Positions 33,374-40,434 of a stretch of DNA of 40,434 nt are shown one piece after another. The position numbers and the translations under genes are program-made. The notes beneath the pieces are model-generated. The model was given only the letters and a program-made list of their open reading frames with translations. It did not search any database and was not told the DNA's origin. Location of the stretch: assembly GCF_003003775.1 (NCBI RefSeq), contig NZ_PVWJ01000039.1, positions 1-40,434 on the forward strand, read 5' to 3'. The DNA comes from Merismopedia glauca CCAP 1448/3. Its GTDB lineage: Bacteria; Cyanobacteriota; Cyanobacteriia; Cyanobacteriales; CCAP-1448. Position 1 is the first letter of the stretch, and each line of letters starts with the position of its first letter.

Positions 33374-34522
33374 CTAGACTTTTGCCAAGCTATTAACTTT
33401 ATCTTCCAAAGAGCTTATCAAGGATTTAAAAGGGGTAACGAATTTGTCAATTCCATCAATTAAGAGGTCATTCATGACTTTATCAATGTTAATTCTAATC
33501 TCAGGGTCTTTGAGAGTTTTCATGAGGGCGTAGGCTTTATCGATATCAGTTTCAATCCGATTATCGACATTGCAGTGATCTGCACAAGCTTCAATGGTGT
33601 TAGGAGGTAAGGTGTTAACTGTATCAGGGCCTACCAATTGATCGACGTACATCACATCAGGATAATTAGGGTTTTTGGTACTGGTGCTGGCCCAGAGGAG
33701 ACGTTGTGGCTTGGCACCTTTAGCAGCTAGGGCTTTCCAGCGATCGCTCTCGATAATTTCCTTATACTTTTGGTAGGCGATTTTGGCATTGGCAATGGCG
33801 ACTTTGCCTTTAATGGCTTCTAGTTTGGCTTTTTTGACTATATCGCTGGCTCTTTTGAGCTTTTTATCAATTTCGGCATCGATATGGCTATCAATCCGGC
33901 TCAGGAAGAAGCTAGCCACAGAAGAGATGTTACTAATATCTTCTCCCTTAGCGACTCTAGCTTCTAAACCGCGAATATATGCCCAAGCGCTATCAACATA
34001 ACTTTGGATGGAAAATAGCAAGGTGACATTGACGTTAATTCCGGCAGCAATGACGGCTTCTACTGCTGGCAACCCTTCTTTAGTGCCAGGAATCTTAATC
34101 ATGACGTTTTCTTTGCCGATCGCTTTATAGTAACGTTTTGCTTCGGCGATTGTTTTTTCCGTATCGTTGGCGATAGTAGGTGTAACTTCGATACTGATAT
34201 AGCCATCCAAGCCGTTGCTAGACTTATATACTGGCTGGAATATCTCACAAGCATTTCTAATATCGTCAAATATTAGAGATTCGTAAATATCTAGCACCGA
34301 TTTTTTGGCTTTAATCCCAGCCTCGATATCAGTATCGTAGATTTTGTTGCCAGCGATGGCTTTTTCAAAAATGGCTGGATTGGATGTAATTCCCAATACC
34401 CCTCTTTTGGCGATTAATTGCTTTAACTCCCCAGATTGGATGATATCTCGGCTCAGATTGTCCATCCAGATACTTTGCCCGATAGCCTCAATTTCCTGAA
34501 TATGATTGGCTGTGACTGTCAT
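33374..34522 (-). CDS. tal: Transaldolase
   Basis: Moves a three-carbon unit between sugar phosphates in the non-oxidative pentose phosphate pathway. 382 aa, the longer bacterial type rather than the ~317-aa E. coli TalB. It begins with SIWMDNLSRDII; GITSNPAIFEKAI is the classical transaldolase signature; the Schiff-base lysine lies in MIKIPGTKEGLPA; NVNVTLLFS and DVMYVDQLVGPDTVNTLPP follow. ATG at 34520-34522, 59 bp after fbp. Part of the dark-metabolism cluster. Confidence 0.97.
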   Translation of the reverse strand: MTVTANHIQEIEAIGQSIWMDNLSRDIIQSGELKQLIAKRGVLGITSNPAIFEKAIAGNKIYDTDIEAGIKAKKSVLDIYESLIFDDIRNACEIFQPVYKSSNGLDGYISIEVTPTIANDTEKTIAEAKRYYKAIGKENVMIKIPGTKEGLPAVEAVIAAGINVNVTLLFSIQSYVDSAWAYIRGLEARVAKGEDISNISSVASFFLSRIDSHIDAEIDKKLKRASDIVKKAKLEAIKGKVAIANAKIAYQKYKEIIESDRWKALAAKGAKPQRLLWASTSTKNPNYPDVMYVDQLVGPDTVNTLPPNTIEACADHCNVDNRIETDIDKAYALMKTLKDPEIRINIDKVMNDLLIDGIDKFVTPFKSLISSLEDKVNSLAKV

Positions 34523-34581
34523 GACTCGTTTCTACTCCTAAAATTTAGTTGCGATATCGCCAAACTCTATAATTGAATTCA

Positions 34582-35646
34582 TTAACTGTTTGCCATAGCG
34601 GCTACTTCCATTTCTTCCACCCGTTCTTGAATAAATGACTCGACTAAGGCAACGTCTTCCTGACTACCAATAAACAAAGGGGTACGGGCATGGATTTTGT
34701 CAGGAACGACATCTAAGATCTCCTGCTTTCCAGTACTAGCTCTACCACCAGCTTGTGCCATCAAAAATGCCAAGGGAGCAGATTCATATAACAGCCTTAA
34801 TTTGCCCTCCGGTTTCTTTACAGTACCAGGATAGAGAAATACACCACCCTGCATCAAGATTCTGTGAATATCTCCTACTAAAGCACCACCATACCTGGCA
34901 GTATAGCCTTCATGACGGTGGACGTAGCGGATGTAATTTCTAATTGATTCCTCCCACTGCCAGAAATTACCTTCATTAACGCTATAAATTGGACCATGCT
35001 CTGGAATACGGATTTTTTCGTGAGATAGGATAAACTCTCCTAAACTAGGGTCTAGGGTAAAGGCGTGTACCCCCCTACCAATGGAATATACCAACACTGT
35101 ACTAGGCCCATATAACACGTACCCAGCCGCTAATTGTTGGTGTCCACTTTGGAGTAAATCCTTGGCTTCCCCATCGACATCATTACCTTGTTGCTGACGA
35201 ATTGAGAAGATGGAACCGACATTTAAGTTGATATCTACATTTGAAGAACCATCTATAGGGTCATATAACAGAGTATAGCGTCCTAAAGGACAATTTTCGG
35301 GAATGTAGTAGGTTTCTTCCATTTCTTCTGAAGCTAAGCGGCACACCAATCCACTTTGCTTAAAAACTGAAATGAAAACGTCATTGGCATAGATATCCAT
35401 CTTTTTGACGGATTCCCCTTGGACATTAACTTCCCCAGTAAATCCTAAAGCACCTTCCACCAACCCAGCGCGGGTGAGGCGACGGGAAATCAGCTTGGCG
35501 GCTAGACTAATGCGATTCATAATCGCGCTTAAGTCTTGGGCTTCTGGACTGTAACTTTGGAGTTGTTGCAATACATGGCGCGATAGAGTAGTGCAATCTC
35601 TGTCTAGAGCGTGTTCCGCTACTGACGATTGCTTGACATCTGCCAT
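34582..35646 (-). CDS. fbp: Fructose-1,6-bisphosphatase, class 1
   Basis: Hydrolyses fructose-1,6-bisphosphate to fructose-6-phosphate in gluconeogenesis and the Calvin cycle. 354 aa. Metal-binding signature [15 protein letters not shown] near residue 125-140; [14 protein letters not shown] and [13 protein letters not shown] near the C-terminus. First gene of the fbp-tal-zwf-opcA block. The class 1 enzyme lacks the SBPase activity seen in GlpX-type enzymes; here it may supply hexose phosphate for the pathway. A long upstream region (35647-36183) probably holds the promoter. Confidence 0.97.
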   Translation of the reverse strand: MADVKQSSVAEHALDRDCTTLSRHVLQQLQSYSPEAQDLSAIMNRISLAAKLISRRLTRAGLVEGALGFTGEVNVQGESVKKMDIYANDVFISVFKQSGLVCRLASEEMEETYYIPENCPLGRYTLLYDPIDGSSNVDINLNVGSIFSIRQQQGNDVDGEAKDLLQSGHQQLAAGYVLYGPSTVLVYSIGRGVHAFTLDPSLGEFILSHEKIRIPEHGPIYSVNEGNFWQWEESIRNYIRYVHRHEGYTARYGGALVGDIHRILMQGGVFLYPGTVKKPEGKLRLLYESAPLAFLMAQAGGRASTGKQEILDVVPDKIHARTPLFIGSQEDVALVESFIQERVEEMEVAAMANS

Positions 35647-35758
35647 AGGTGAGTTTCCTCCACTCGGTTGAGAAACGGTGCCAAGTTGGCTGTCTCTACT
35701 CTCTATCTTATGTAGGGGATCGCAAAATCGCCCTTAACTTTAGATCAAGTTTAGATCG

Positions 35759-35926
35759 ATGGTGAAGTTGGAAAAGAAAAAGATGACTATAGCTAAAATG
35801 CTCGATTTAGTCAATACGCCTAAAAACTCCAGAAGTAACAGGGAATTTAGCCGGAGATATCAATCCACGGATAGACTAGAGCGGCTCAAACAGAGTCGAT
35901 CTCAGAGCGCACAGATAAGTAGTTAG
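35759..35926 (+). CDS. Possible small basic protein
   Basis: A 55-codon frame from ATG, MVKLEKKKMTIAKML at the start, then rich in Arg, Ser and Gln (REFSRRYQSTDRL). No Shine-Dalgarno sequence and no recognised family. It lies in the region upstream of fbp on the opposite strand. It may be a chance frame. Confidence 0.25.
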   Translation: MVKLEKKKMTIAKMLDLVNTPKNSRSNREFSRRYQSTDRLERLKQSRSQSAQISS

Positions 35927-35956
35927 ACAAAATTAATTGAATATTTGGCTAAGTAA

Positions 35957-35998
35957 CGAGTAATGAGTAATGAGTAATGAGTAATGAGTAATGAGTCA
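35957..35998. repeat. Heptamer tandem repeat GAGTAAT
   Basis: Five to six units of GAGTAAT ending GAGTCAAT, between the fbp promoter region and the terminator of the channel-like gene. Confidence 0.9.
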
Positions 35999-36134
35999 AT
36001 GCGAATCTGGCACACCGCCGAGCGGCGGCTAGGTTAATCGGAAGGCAAGGTGTAATAAGCGGATATTTAGCTGATTTTATCTGAAATTTGGCAAGAAAAA
36101 AGCGATCACCCTAGGTTCGATCCACCTACCCCAC

Positions 36135-36161
36135 AAAAAAGAACCGATCGCTGTCGGTTCT
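36135..36161 (-). terminator. Rho-independent terminator of the channel-like gene
   Basis: On the minus strand AGAACCGA (36161-36154), a six-base loop, TCGGTTCT (36147-36140), then six T. It lies 22 bp after the stop codon at 36184. Confidence 0.88.
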
Positions 36162-36183
36162 AGAGATTAAATCAAATAGTCTA

Positions 36184-37812
36184 TTAAAAGCGATCGCTTT
36201 TAAAAGAAGCCAACCACTCTCGTACTTGTTCGGCAGCAATCTCGCGACTACCCAAACCAAAAGATAGAGCAATAGCCACCGCTATAGCCCCTAGAAGCAA
36301 GCCAAAGGCGAGGTTGACTATATTACTCGCAATTCCCATTTGTTGTAGCGCCATCGCTAAGACAAAGGCAATTATGGAAATCCGTGCTACTTGAGCTAAA
36401 GTTCTAGCTTGGCGGGAACCAGAACTATCGATCAAGGTAAAGGCGAGATTGGCTAAATAGAGTCCAATCGCTAAAACTACTAAACCTCCTAAAATTCGCC
36501 CTAGAATTACCACTATTCCGGTGAATAAGGAAGTCAAGGCAGGGATTTGCAAGACATCTATTGCCCCTACTGTGGCAAAGAGCATAATACCCACCAGTAC
36601 CGCAATTCCCGCCAGTTCTGAGGGCGTTTTCGGAGGAACTGCTGGTGATTGCAAGATAGTTGCTTGTCCACCTTCACCAGGAATCGTCGGATCTATAGTG
36701 GGTTGAGGGGGGGTTCTGGTTTCCACAAATTTGGGCGATCTTAACCCTAACCACTCAAAAACGTGGTTAAATCCGATTCCTGTCAAGATATCCGTGACTA
36801 AATCTGCGACAAACTTGCCTAAAAAGTAGGCGATCGCTAAAATTAAGCCAGCAGTCAGAATTTGGGGAATTGTGGTTAAAACTTTCTCCAGCATAGAAGT
36901 AGCTGGATCGGAAATAGCATCAATTCTTAAAGCTCTGAGGGCAGATATAGCCGTAGGAATCAAAATCAGCACGTAAACTAAAGTGCCGATAATCCAAGAC
37001 AGGGGTTGACTTCCCGTCGTAGTACGCAAGCCAAACCGAGAACCTAACCTATCTACACCACTAGCAGCAAGTAAGTTACTAACGATCCGCCGGACAACTT
37101 GAGCCACTAACCAACCAGTTACGCCGATCAGTATAGCTTGGAGAATGAATGGCAGGCTCGACAGAATTTGGTTGAGTAGGTTTTGGACTGGTTGCAGCGT
37201 TCCCTGCAACTCTAAGGTGCTAAGGATAGATGGCAAAAACAAGAGGAAAATGAACCAGTAAATCGCATTTCCTAAAGTTTCGCTAATTGATAGCTGATCG
37301 CCTCCTCTAGGCTCTCCTACCTGCTGTTGTAACCTTTCATCTAGACGAAAAGTTGTCATTACTCTAGTCAAAACCAACTTGGAGACAGTAGCTAATCCCC
37401 AAGCGATCGCTAATAAGGCGATCGCTGCACCAATTTTAGGTAAAAAACCTAAAACTTGATTTAGTAAAGTATTGAGAGGCTGAGAAACTACAGTTAGCTT
37501 GAACAGATCCAGAATAGCAACCAAAACCAAGAGCATGATAGTCCAGAAGATCAAGCTCGAGATCAGTTTTTCTACAGCTAGCTGTTCGCTAGGTTCATTT
37601 CTACCTGTAATCCAAGTAGCTAGACGATTATCAACATTTGTACGTTTGAGTAAACCACCAATTAAACTGGAAGTAACAATCGCGATGATCCAGCCTAAGA
37701 CGAAGATTAAGATAGCTTTGATTAAGTTATCTACTGCTGGATCGATCTCGAAGCCAAACCACCGATTGAGTAGTACCGGTGTCTGAGCCGTTATTTGCAA
37801 AAATGCTTCCAT
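36184..37812 (-). CDS. Mechanosensitive-channel-like membrane protein with TM-helix repeats
   Basis: A 542-aa polytopic protein. Four repeats of the conserved TM helix type (PF05552-like) are visible, each beginning LLNQ/LLEK and followed by ILPKIGAAIALLAIAWGLA-type helices: near residues 115, 215, 310 and 430. A hydrophobic N-terminal block (LIKAILIFVLGWIIAIV) and a Pro-rich loop (TRTPPQPTIDPTIPGEGG) lie between. The beta domain of true MscS was not recognised, so channel function is inferred from the repeats only. Start: ATG at 37810-37812; the frame also opens with a TTG three codons earlier. A terminator follows. No operon partner. Confidence 0.87.
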   Translation of the reverse strand: MEAFLQITAQTPVLLNRWFGFEIDPAVDNLIKAILIFVLGWIIAIVTSSLIGGLLKRTNVDNRLATWITGRNEPSEQLAVEKLISSLIFWTIMLLVLVAILDLFKLTVVSQPLNTLLNQVLGFLPKIGAAIALLAIAWGLATVSKLVLTRVMTTFRLDERLQQQVGEPRGGDQLSISETLGNAIYWFIFLLFLPSILSTLELQGTLQPVQNLLNQILSSLPFILQAILIGVTGWLVAQVVRRIVSNLLAASGVDRLGSRFGLRTTTGSQPLSWIIGTLVYVLILIPTAISALRALRIDAISDPATSMLEKVLTTIPQILTAGLILAIAYFLGKFVADLVTDILTGIGFNHVFEWLGLRSPKFVETRTPPQPTIDPTIPGEGGQATILQSPAVPPKTPSELAGIAVLVGIMLFATVGAIDVLQIPALTSLFTGIVVILGRILGGLVVLAIGLYLANLAFTLIDSSGSRQARTLAQVARISIIAFVLAMALQQMGIASNIVNLAFGLLLGAIAVAIALSFGLGSREIAAEQVREWLASFKSDRF

Positions 37813-37975
37813 TGCGGACAAATCTCCTACAAATCGGAAACTGAGAGTATATTAGGTTAATTGGAACCACTTTGTTACTAAGACTTTTAGCTTATTTTTA
37901 AGATTGATTGCCAAAAAAAGGATGAGGGAGTGCATAAGTCTACTGCTGGTTTCGGCTAAACTAATTGCAGCATTA

Positions 37976-38106
37976 GGCGTTGCTGAATCAAGGTATGAAC
38001 TAGGTTGACACCCCAATTCGGAATAGTGAGAAATAAGGGCGAAAGAAAACCCAATCAACAATCAACAATCAACAATCAACAATTCATACTTCAAATCAGC
38101 AATGCC
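37976..38106. mobile_element. MITE-like element with 26-bp inverted ends
   Basis: Left end GGCGTTGCTGAATCAAGGTA (37976 on) and right end (38081-38106, inverted) match at about 20 of 26 positions. The 131-bp element encodes nothing. The ends resemble the terminal repeats of cyanobacterial IS elements, so a transposase elsewhere could mobilise it. Inside is a CAATCAA heptamer array (38052-38080). Confidence 0.65.
38052..38080. repeat. Heptamer tandem repeat CAATCAA
   Basis: Four units of CAATCAA plus a partial fifth, directly before the right end of the MITE-like element. Confidence 0.9.
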
Positions 38107-38153
38107 CAGCATTACCTCATGGGCATAATTCCCAAACTTTGACTCTCTAAAAT

Positions 38154-39047
38154 ATGCAAATTCGCCGCCGTCCTCCCAATCCCCCAGTAAATGTTACTAC
38201 TTTGCGCTATCAAGTCCCAGTAGAAGATGCCGAGCCTCGTCACATTTTAGAAGAAATTGTTTGGCATAAAGAACTTGAAGTCGAAAAAATGCGAGAGCGA
38301 GTGAGTTTGCTAGAACTGCAACGCCAAGCCAAGGATACTCCATCTCCAAAAGACTTTATGGCAGCTTTGCGTCTGGGAAAAACTCAACCTGCTGTAATTG
38401 CAGAAGTAAAAAAGGCTTCTCCTAGCAAAGGGGTAATCAGAGAAGATTTCGATCCAGTGGCGATCGCTAAATCTTATCAAGCAGGTGGCGCTACTTGTTT
38501 ATCCGTCTTGACTGACAGTAAGTTTTTTCAAGGTAGTTGGGAAAACTTGGCTTTGGTACGTCAAGCAGTAGACTTACCGATTCTTTGTAAAGAGTTTGTC
38601 ATCTATCCCTATCAGATTTTCCTAGCTCGTACCAAAGGTGCAGATGCTATCTTACTGATTGCAGCTATCCTCAGTGATAAAGACTTAAAATATTACCTGA
38701 AAATAATTAAAACTTTAAAAATGACAGCTTTGGTGGAAGTACACACATTAGAAGAACTAGAGCGCGTATTATCTCTAGCAGATATCGATTTAGTTGGAAT
38801 TAACAACCGGAACCTCGAAACTTTTGCTGTCGATTTACAAACCACTTCTCAACTATTAGCCGCTAAAGGTAGTGAACTTGGCGAACGGAACATCTTGACT
38901 GTGAGTGAGTCTGGGTTGTATGAAGCTAAAGATGTCAAACTAGTCGCCGATGCTGGAGCCAAAGCCATTTTAGTGGGCGAATCTCTGATCAGACAAGCTA
39001 ACCCAGGAGCCGGAATATCGGCTTTTTTTGCGGAAAAGAACTGGTAA
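38154..39047 (+). CDS. trpC: Indole-3-glycerol phosphate synthase
   Basis: Closes the indole ring in tryptophan synthesis (CdRP to indole-3-glycerol phosphate). 297 aa, slightly longer than typical because of a ~30-residue N-terminal extension ([13 protein letters not shown]), as in other cyanobacterial TrpC. The TIM-barrel motifs are intact: [13 protein letters not shown] with catalytic Lys, [46 protein letters not shown] and [11 protein letters not shown]. Stand-alone, as is common in cyanobacteria. ATG at 38154, 48 bp after the MITE-like element, so the element could affect its promoter. Confidence 0.97.
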   Translation: MQIRRRPPNPPVNVTTLRYQVPVEDAEPRHILEEIVWHKELEVEKMRERVSLLELQRQAKDTPSPKDFMAALRLGKTQPAVIAEVKKASPSKGVIREDFDPVAIAKSYQAGGATCLSVLTDSKFFQGSWENLALVRQAVDLPILCKEFVIYPYQIFLARTKGADAILLIAAILSDKDLKYYLKIIKTLKMTALVEVHTLEELERVLSLADIDLVGINNRNLETFAVDLQTTSQLLAAKGSELGERNILTVSESGLYEAKDVKLVADAGAKAILVGESLIRQANPGAGISAFFAEKNW

Positions 39048-39330
39048 TTTGCCCATCAATTCAATTTTCAAGGTGATTTATGAGGGAGGAATTTCTCGCT
39101 CCTCAGTAGAACTCTTGCAAAAGTGAAAAAATAATGGTTTCTAGACATGAAAGCGTCAAAAGTAGTACCGATTCCCGACTCCCGATTCCCCGACTTCTGC
39201 AAGAAGTCTAGTCTCTAGTTACCAATCCCTAATCCAGACCATCACTAAATCCTGTTAAGATGTTTTAGCGATCGCTGAATACATTTATAACTAAGTTTTT
39301 CCGTATCTATTAGATTGGGAGAATACCAAC
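39048..39330. other. Gap between trpC and the glycosyltransferase
   Basis: No gene. Contains the hairpin GACTTCT-GCA-AGAAGTC (39192-39208) next to short CGATTCCCGACTCC repeats, and a HIP1 site at about 39269. The glycosyltransferase promoter should lie near 39240-39320. Confidence 0.6.
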
Positions 39331-40359
39331 ATGAGAATTGCCCAAATTGCTCCCTTGTGGGAAAGAGTACCCCCTTTTCGGTACGGTGGCATTGAGTTAG
39401 TTGTTAGTCTTTTAAGTGATGAATTGGTGCGTCGAGGACACGAAGTAACTTTATTTGCTTCTGGAGATTCTCTAACTACTGCCAAGCTAGAATCAGTTCA
39501 CGAACAAGCTTTACGACTAGATAAAAGGATTAAAGAGCCAGGTGTATACGAGCAAATGATGCTCGCTAACGTCTATCAACAGGCAAATGATTTTGATATT
39601 ATTCATTCCCATGTTGGTTGTGCGGCTCTTCCCTTCACCCCATTTGTAAAAACTCCAACCGTACATACCACCCACGGAATTTTTACCCCAGATAACGAGA
39701 AGATTTTTCGTCAATTTGCTTGGGAACCCTATATCAGTATTTCTGAAGCTCAAAGAGAGCCAAGACTAGGGCTAAATTATATTCATACTGTCTATAACGG
39801 GATTGATACATCAGCTTACACTTTTCAAGCCGATCCAGACCAAACACCATATTTAGCCTTCGTCGGACGTTTATCTCCAGAGAAAGGGCCAGAAGGAGCT
39901 ATAAAAATTGCTAAAGCTACGGGTATGCAGTTAAAAATGGCTGGAAAACTAGATTTAGTAGATCGAGATTACTATAACGAAAAATTAGCCCCTATGATTG
40001 ATGGGGAACAAATTCAATATTTAGGGGAAGTTTCCCACGAGGAAAAAGTTAAACTTTTAGCTGGAGCTAGTGTAACTTTATTCCCTATTACTTGGCGCGA
40101 ACCTTTTGGTTTGGTGATGATTGAATCAATGGCGACAGGTACACCTGTAGTCGGAATAGGAATGGGTGCTGTACCTGAAGTTATCGCTCATGGCAAAACA
40201 GGTTTTGTTTGTCACACTATAGAAAAAATGATGGAATCTGTACCAGAAGCGATGAAATTGAGTCGCCAAACTTGTCGCGATTATGTAGTTGAGCAATTTA
40301 GCGTCAATAGCATGGTGAATGAGTACGAAAAGGCTTATCAAGTGGCGCTATATCCTTAA
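39331..40359 (+). CDS. Glycosyltransferase family 4
   Basis: A 342-aa GT-B glycosyltransferase. The N-terminal domain opens MRIAQIAPLWERVPPFRYGG, with the Gly-rich acceptor-side loop (YGGIELVVSLLS), DIIHSHVGC and HTTHG. The C-terminal domain has FVGRLSPEKGPE and the nucleotide-sugar motif EPFGLVMIESMATGTPVVG (E-x7-E). Retaining mechanism expected; donor and acceptor unknown. GGGAG precedes ATG by 9 bp. The 3' end lies in purine-rich repeats (GGAAGAGGGAAGA) that continue to the window edge. Confidence 0.95.
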   Translation: MRIAQIAPLWERVPPFRYGGIELVVSLLSDELVRRGHEVTLFASGDSLTTAKLESVHEQALRLDKRIKEPGVYEQMMLANVYQQANDFDIIHSHVGCAALPFTPFVKTPTVHTTHGIFTPDNEKIFRQFAWEPYISISEAQREPRLGLNYIHTVYNGIDTSAYTFQADPDQTPYLAFVGRLSPEKGPEGAIKIAKATGMQLKMAGKLDLVDRDYYNEKLAPMIDGEQIQYLGEVSHEEKVKLLAGASVTLFPITWREPFGLVMIESMATGTPVVGIGMGAVPEVIAHGKTGFVCHTIEKMMESVPEAMKLSRQTCRDYVVEQFSVNSMVNEYEKAYQVALYP

Positions 40360-40434
40360 GTAAGGAAGAAGGAAGAGGGAAGAGGGAAGAAGGGGGACAA
40401 GGGAGAGGGGAAGAGGGGGAGGACAATCCAATCC

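Larger units (their letters stand above)
35647..36183. other. 537-bp gap upstream of fbp, with heptamer array
   Basis: Probable promoter region of the fbp cluster on its low-coordinate side. It also holds a possible 55-aa plus-strand frame (35759-35926), an array of GAGTAAT heptamers at about 35957-35996 and the terminator of the downstream membrane gene at 36135-36161. No other gene seen. Confidence 0.7.

Noticed and set aside
37852-38061. 69-codon minus-strand frame upstream of the channel-like gene
   Set aside because: About half of it lies in the MITE-like element and its heptamer array, and it matches nothing known.

Overview
The window is chromosomal DNA from a cyanobacterium. The evidence is many copies of the HIP1 octamer GCGATCGC, a fbp-tal-zwf-opcA cluster (OpcA of the cyanobacterial type with a peptidoglycan-binding-like N-terminus), a CYP110-like P450, cyanobacterial serine/threonine kinases with a Cys-rich or pentapeptide-repeat part, DUF29 and other small cyanobacterial families, and dense heptamer tandem repeats between genes. 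The genus cannot be read from the sequence. DnaE is one uninterrupted chain, so this lineage lacks the split-intein dnaE found in many cyanobacteria.

Layout. 0-4.8 kb: a partial Ser/Thr kinase, a broken FMN reductase, a P450 and a HerA-like ATPase. 4.8-8.0 kb: a tiny membrane protein divergent from an HTH-NACHT NTPase that contains a hexanucleotide-encoded dipeptide repeat, followed by a 243-bp MITE-like element packed with hairpins. 8.0-8.4 kb: tRNA-Arg(CCU) split by a group I intron. 8.4-13.5 kb: YdcF-like protein, AI-2E-type transporter, PlsC, DUF29, FabD and a kinase with pentapeptide repeats. 13.5-16.0 kb: a repeat-rich gap and a subtilase that has lost its 5' end. 16.0-23.8 kb: an accessory region that is visibly richer in G+C inside its genes. 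It holds a 50-aa small protein, a BTAD/AAA regulator of 1081 aa, two genes with three DUF4242 domains, a secreted four-cysteine protein and a methyltransferase. A promoter/leader module is present three times in this region and a terminator-leader-signal peptide block is duplicated. 24.2-30 kb: dnaE, a second copy of the small protein, a degenerate GGDEF protein, purM and a small DUF6887-like gene. 30.0-35.7 kb: the oxidative pentose phosphate cluster on the minus strand. 35.7-40.4 kb: a TM-helix-repeat channel protein, trpC and a GT4 glycosyltransferase.

How the genes work together. fbp, tal, zwf and opcA form the sugar-phosphate block that supplies NADPH in the dark, with OpcA activating glucose-6-phosphate dehydrogenase. 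fabD and plsC both serve membrane lipid synthesis and are separated only by an opposite-strand DUF29 gene. The BTAD/AAA regulator is followed after 38 nt by the DUF4242 genes and is probably co-transcribed with them; the secreted protein and methyltransferase lie downstream on the same strand but with their own leaders.

Best candidates for something undescribed: (1) the BTAD/AAA regulator with triplicated DUF4242 domains, set in a region with duplicated leader modules; (2) a pair of 50-57-aa paralogous small proteins; (3) a family of dual-hairpin repeats whose stems covary between copies; (4) the NACHT protein with a hexanucleotide repeat likely to change length.
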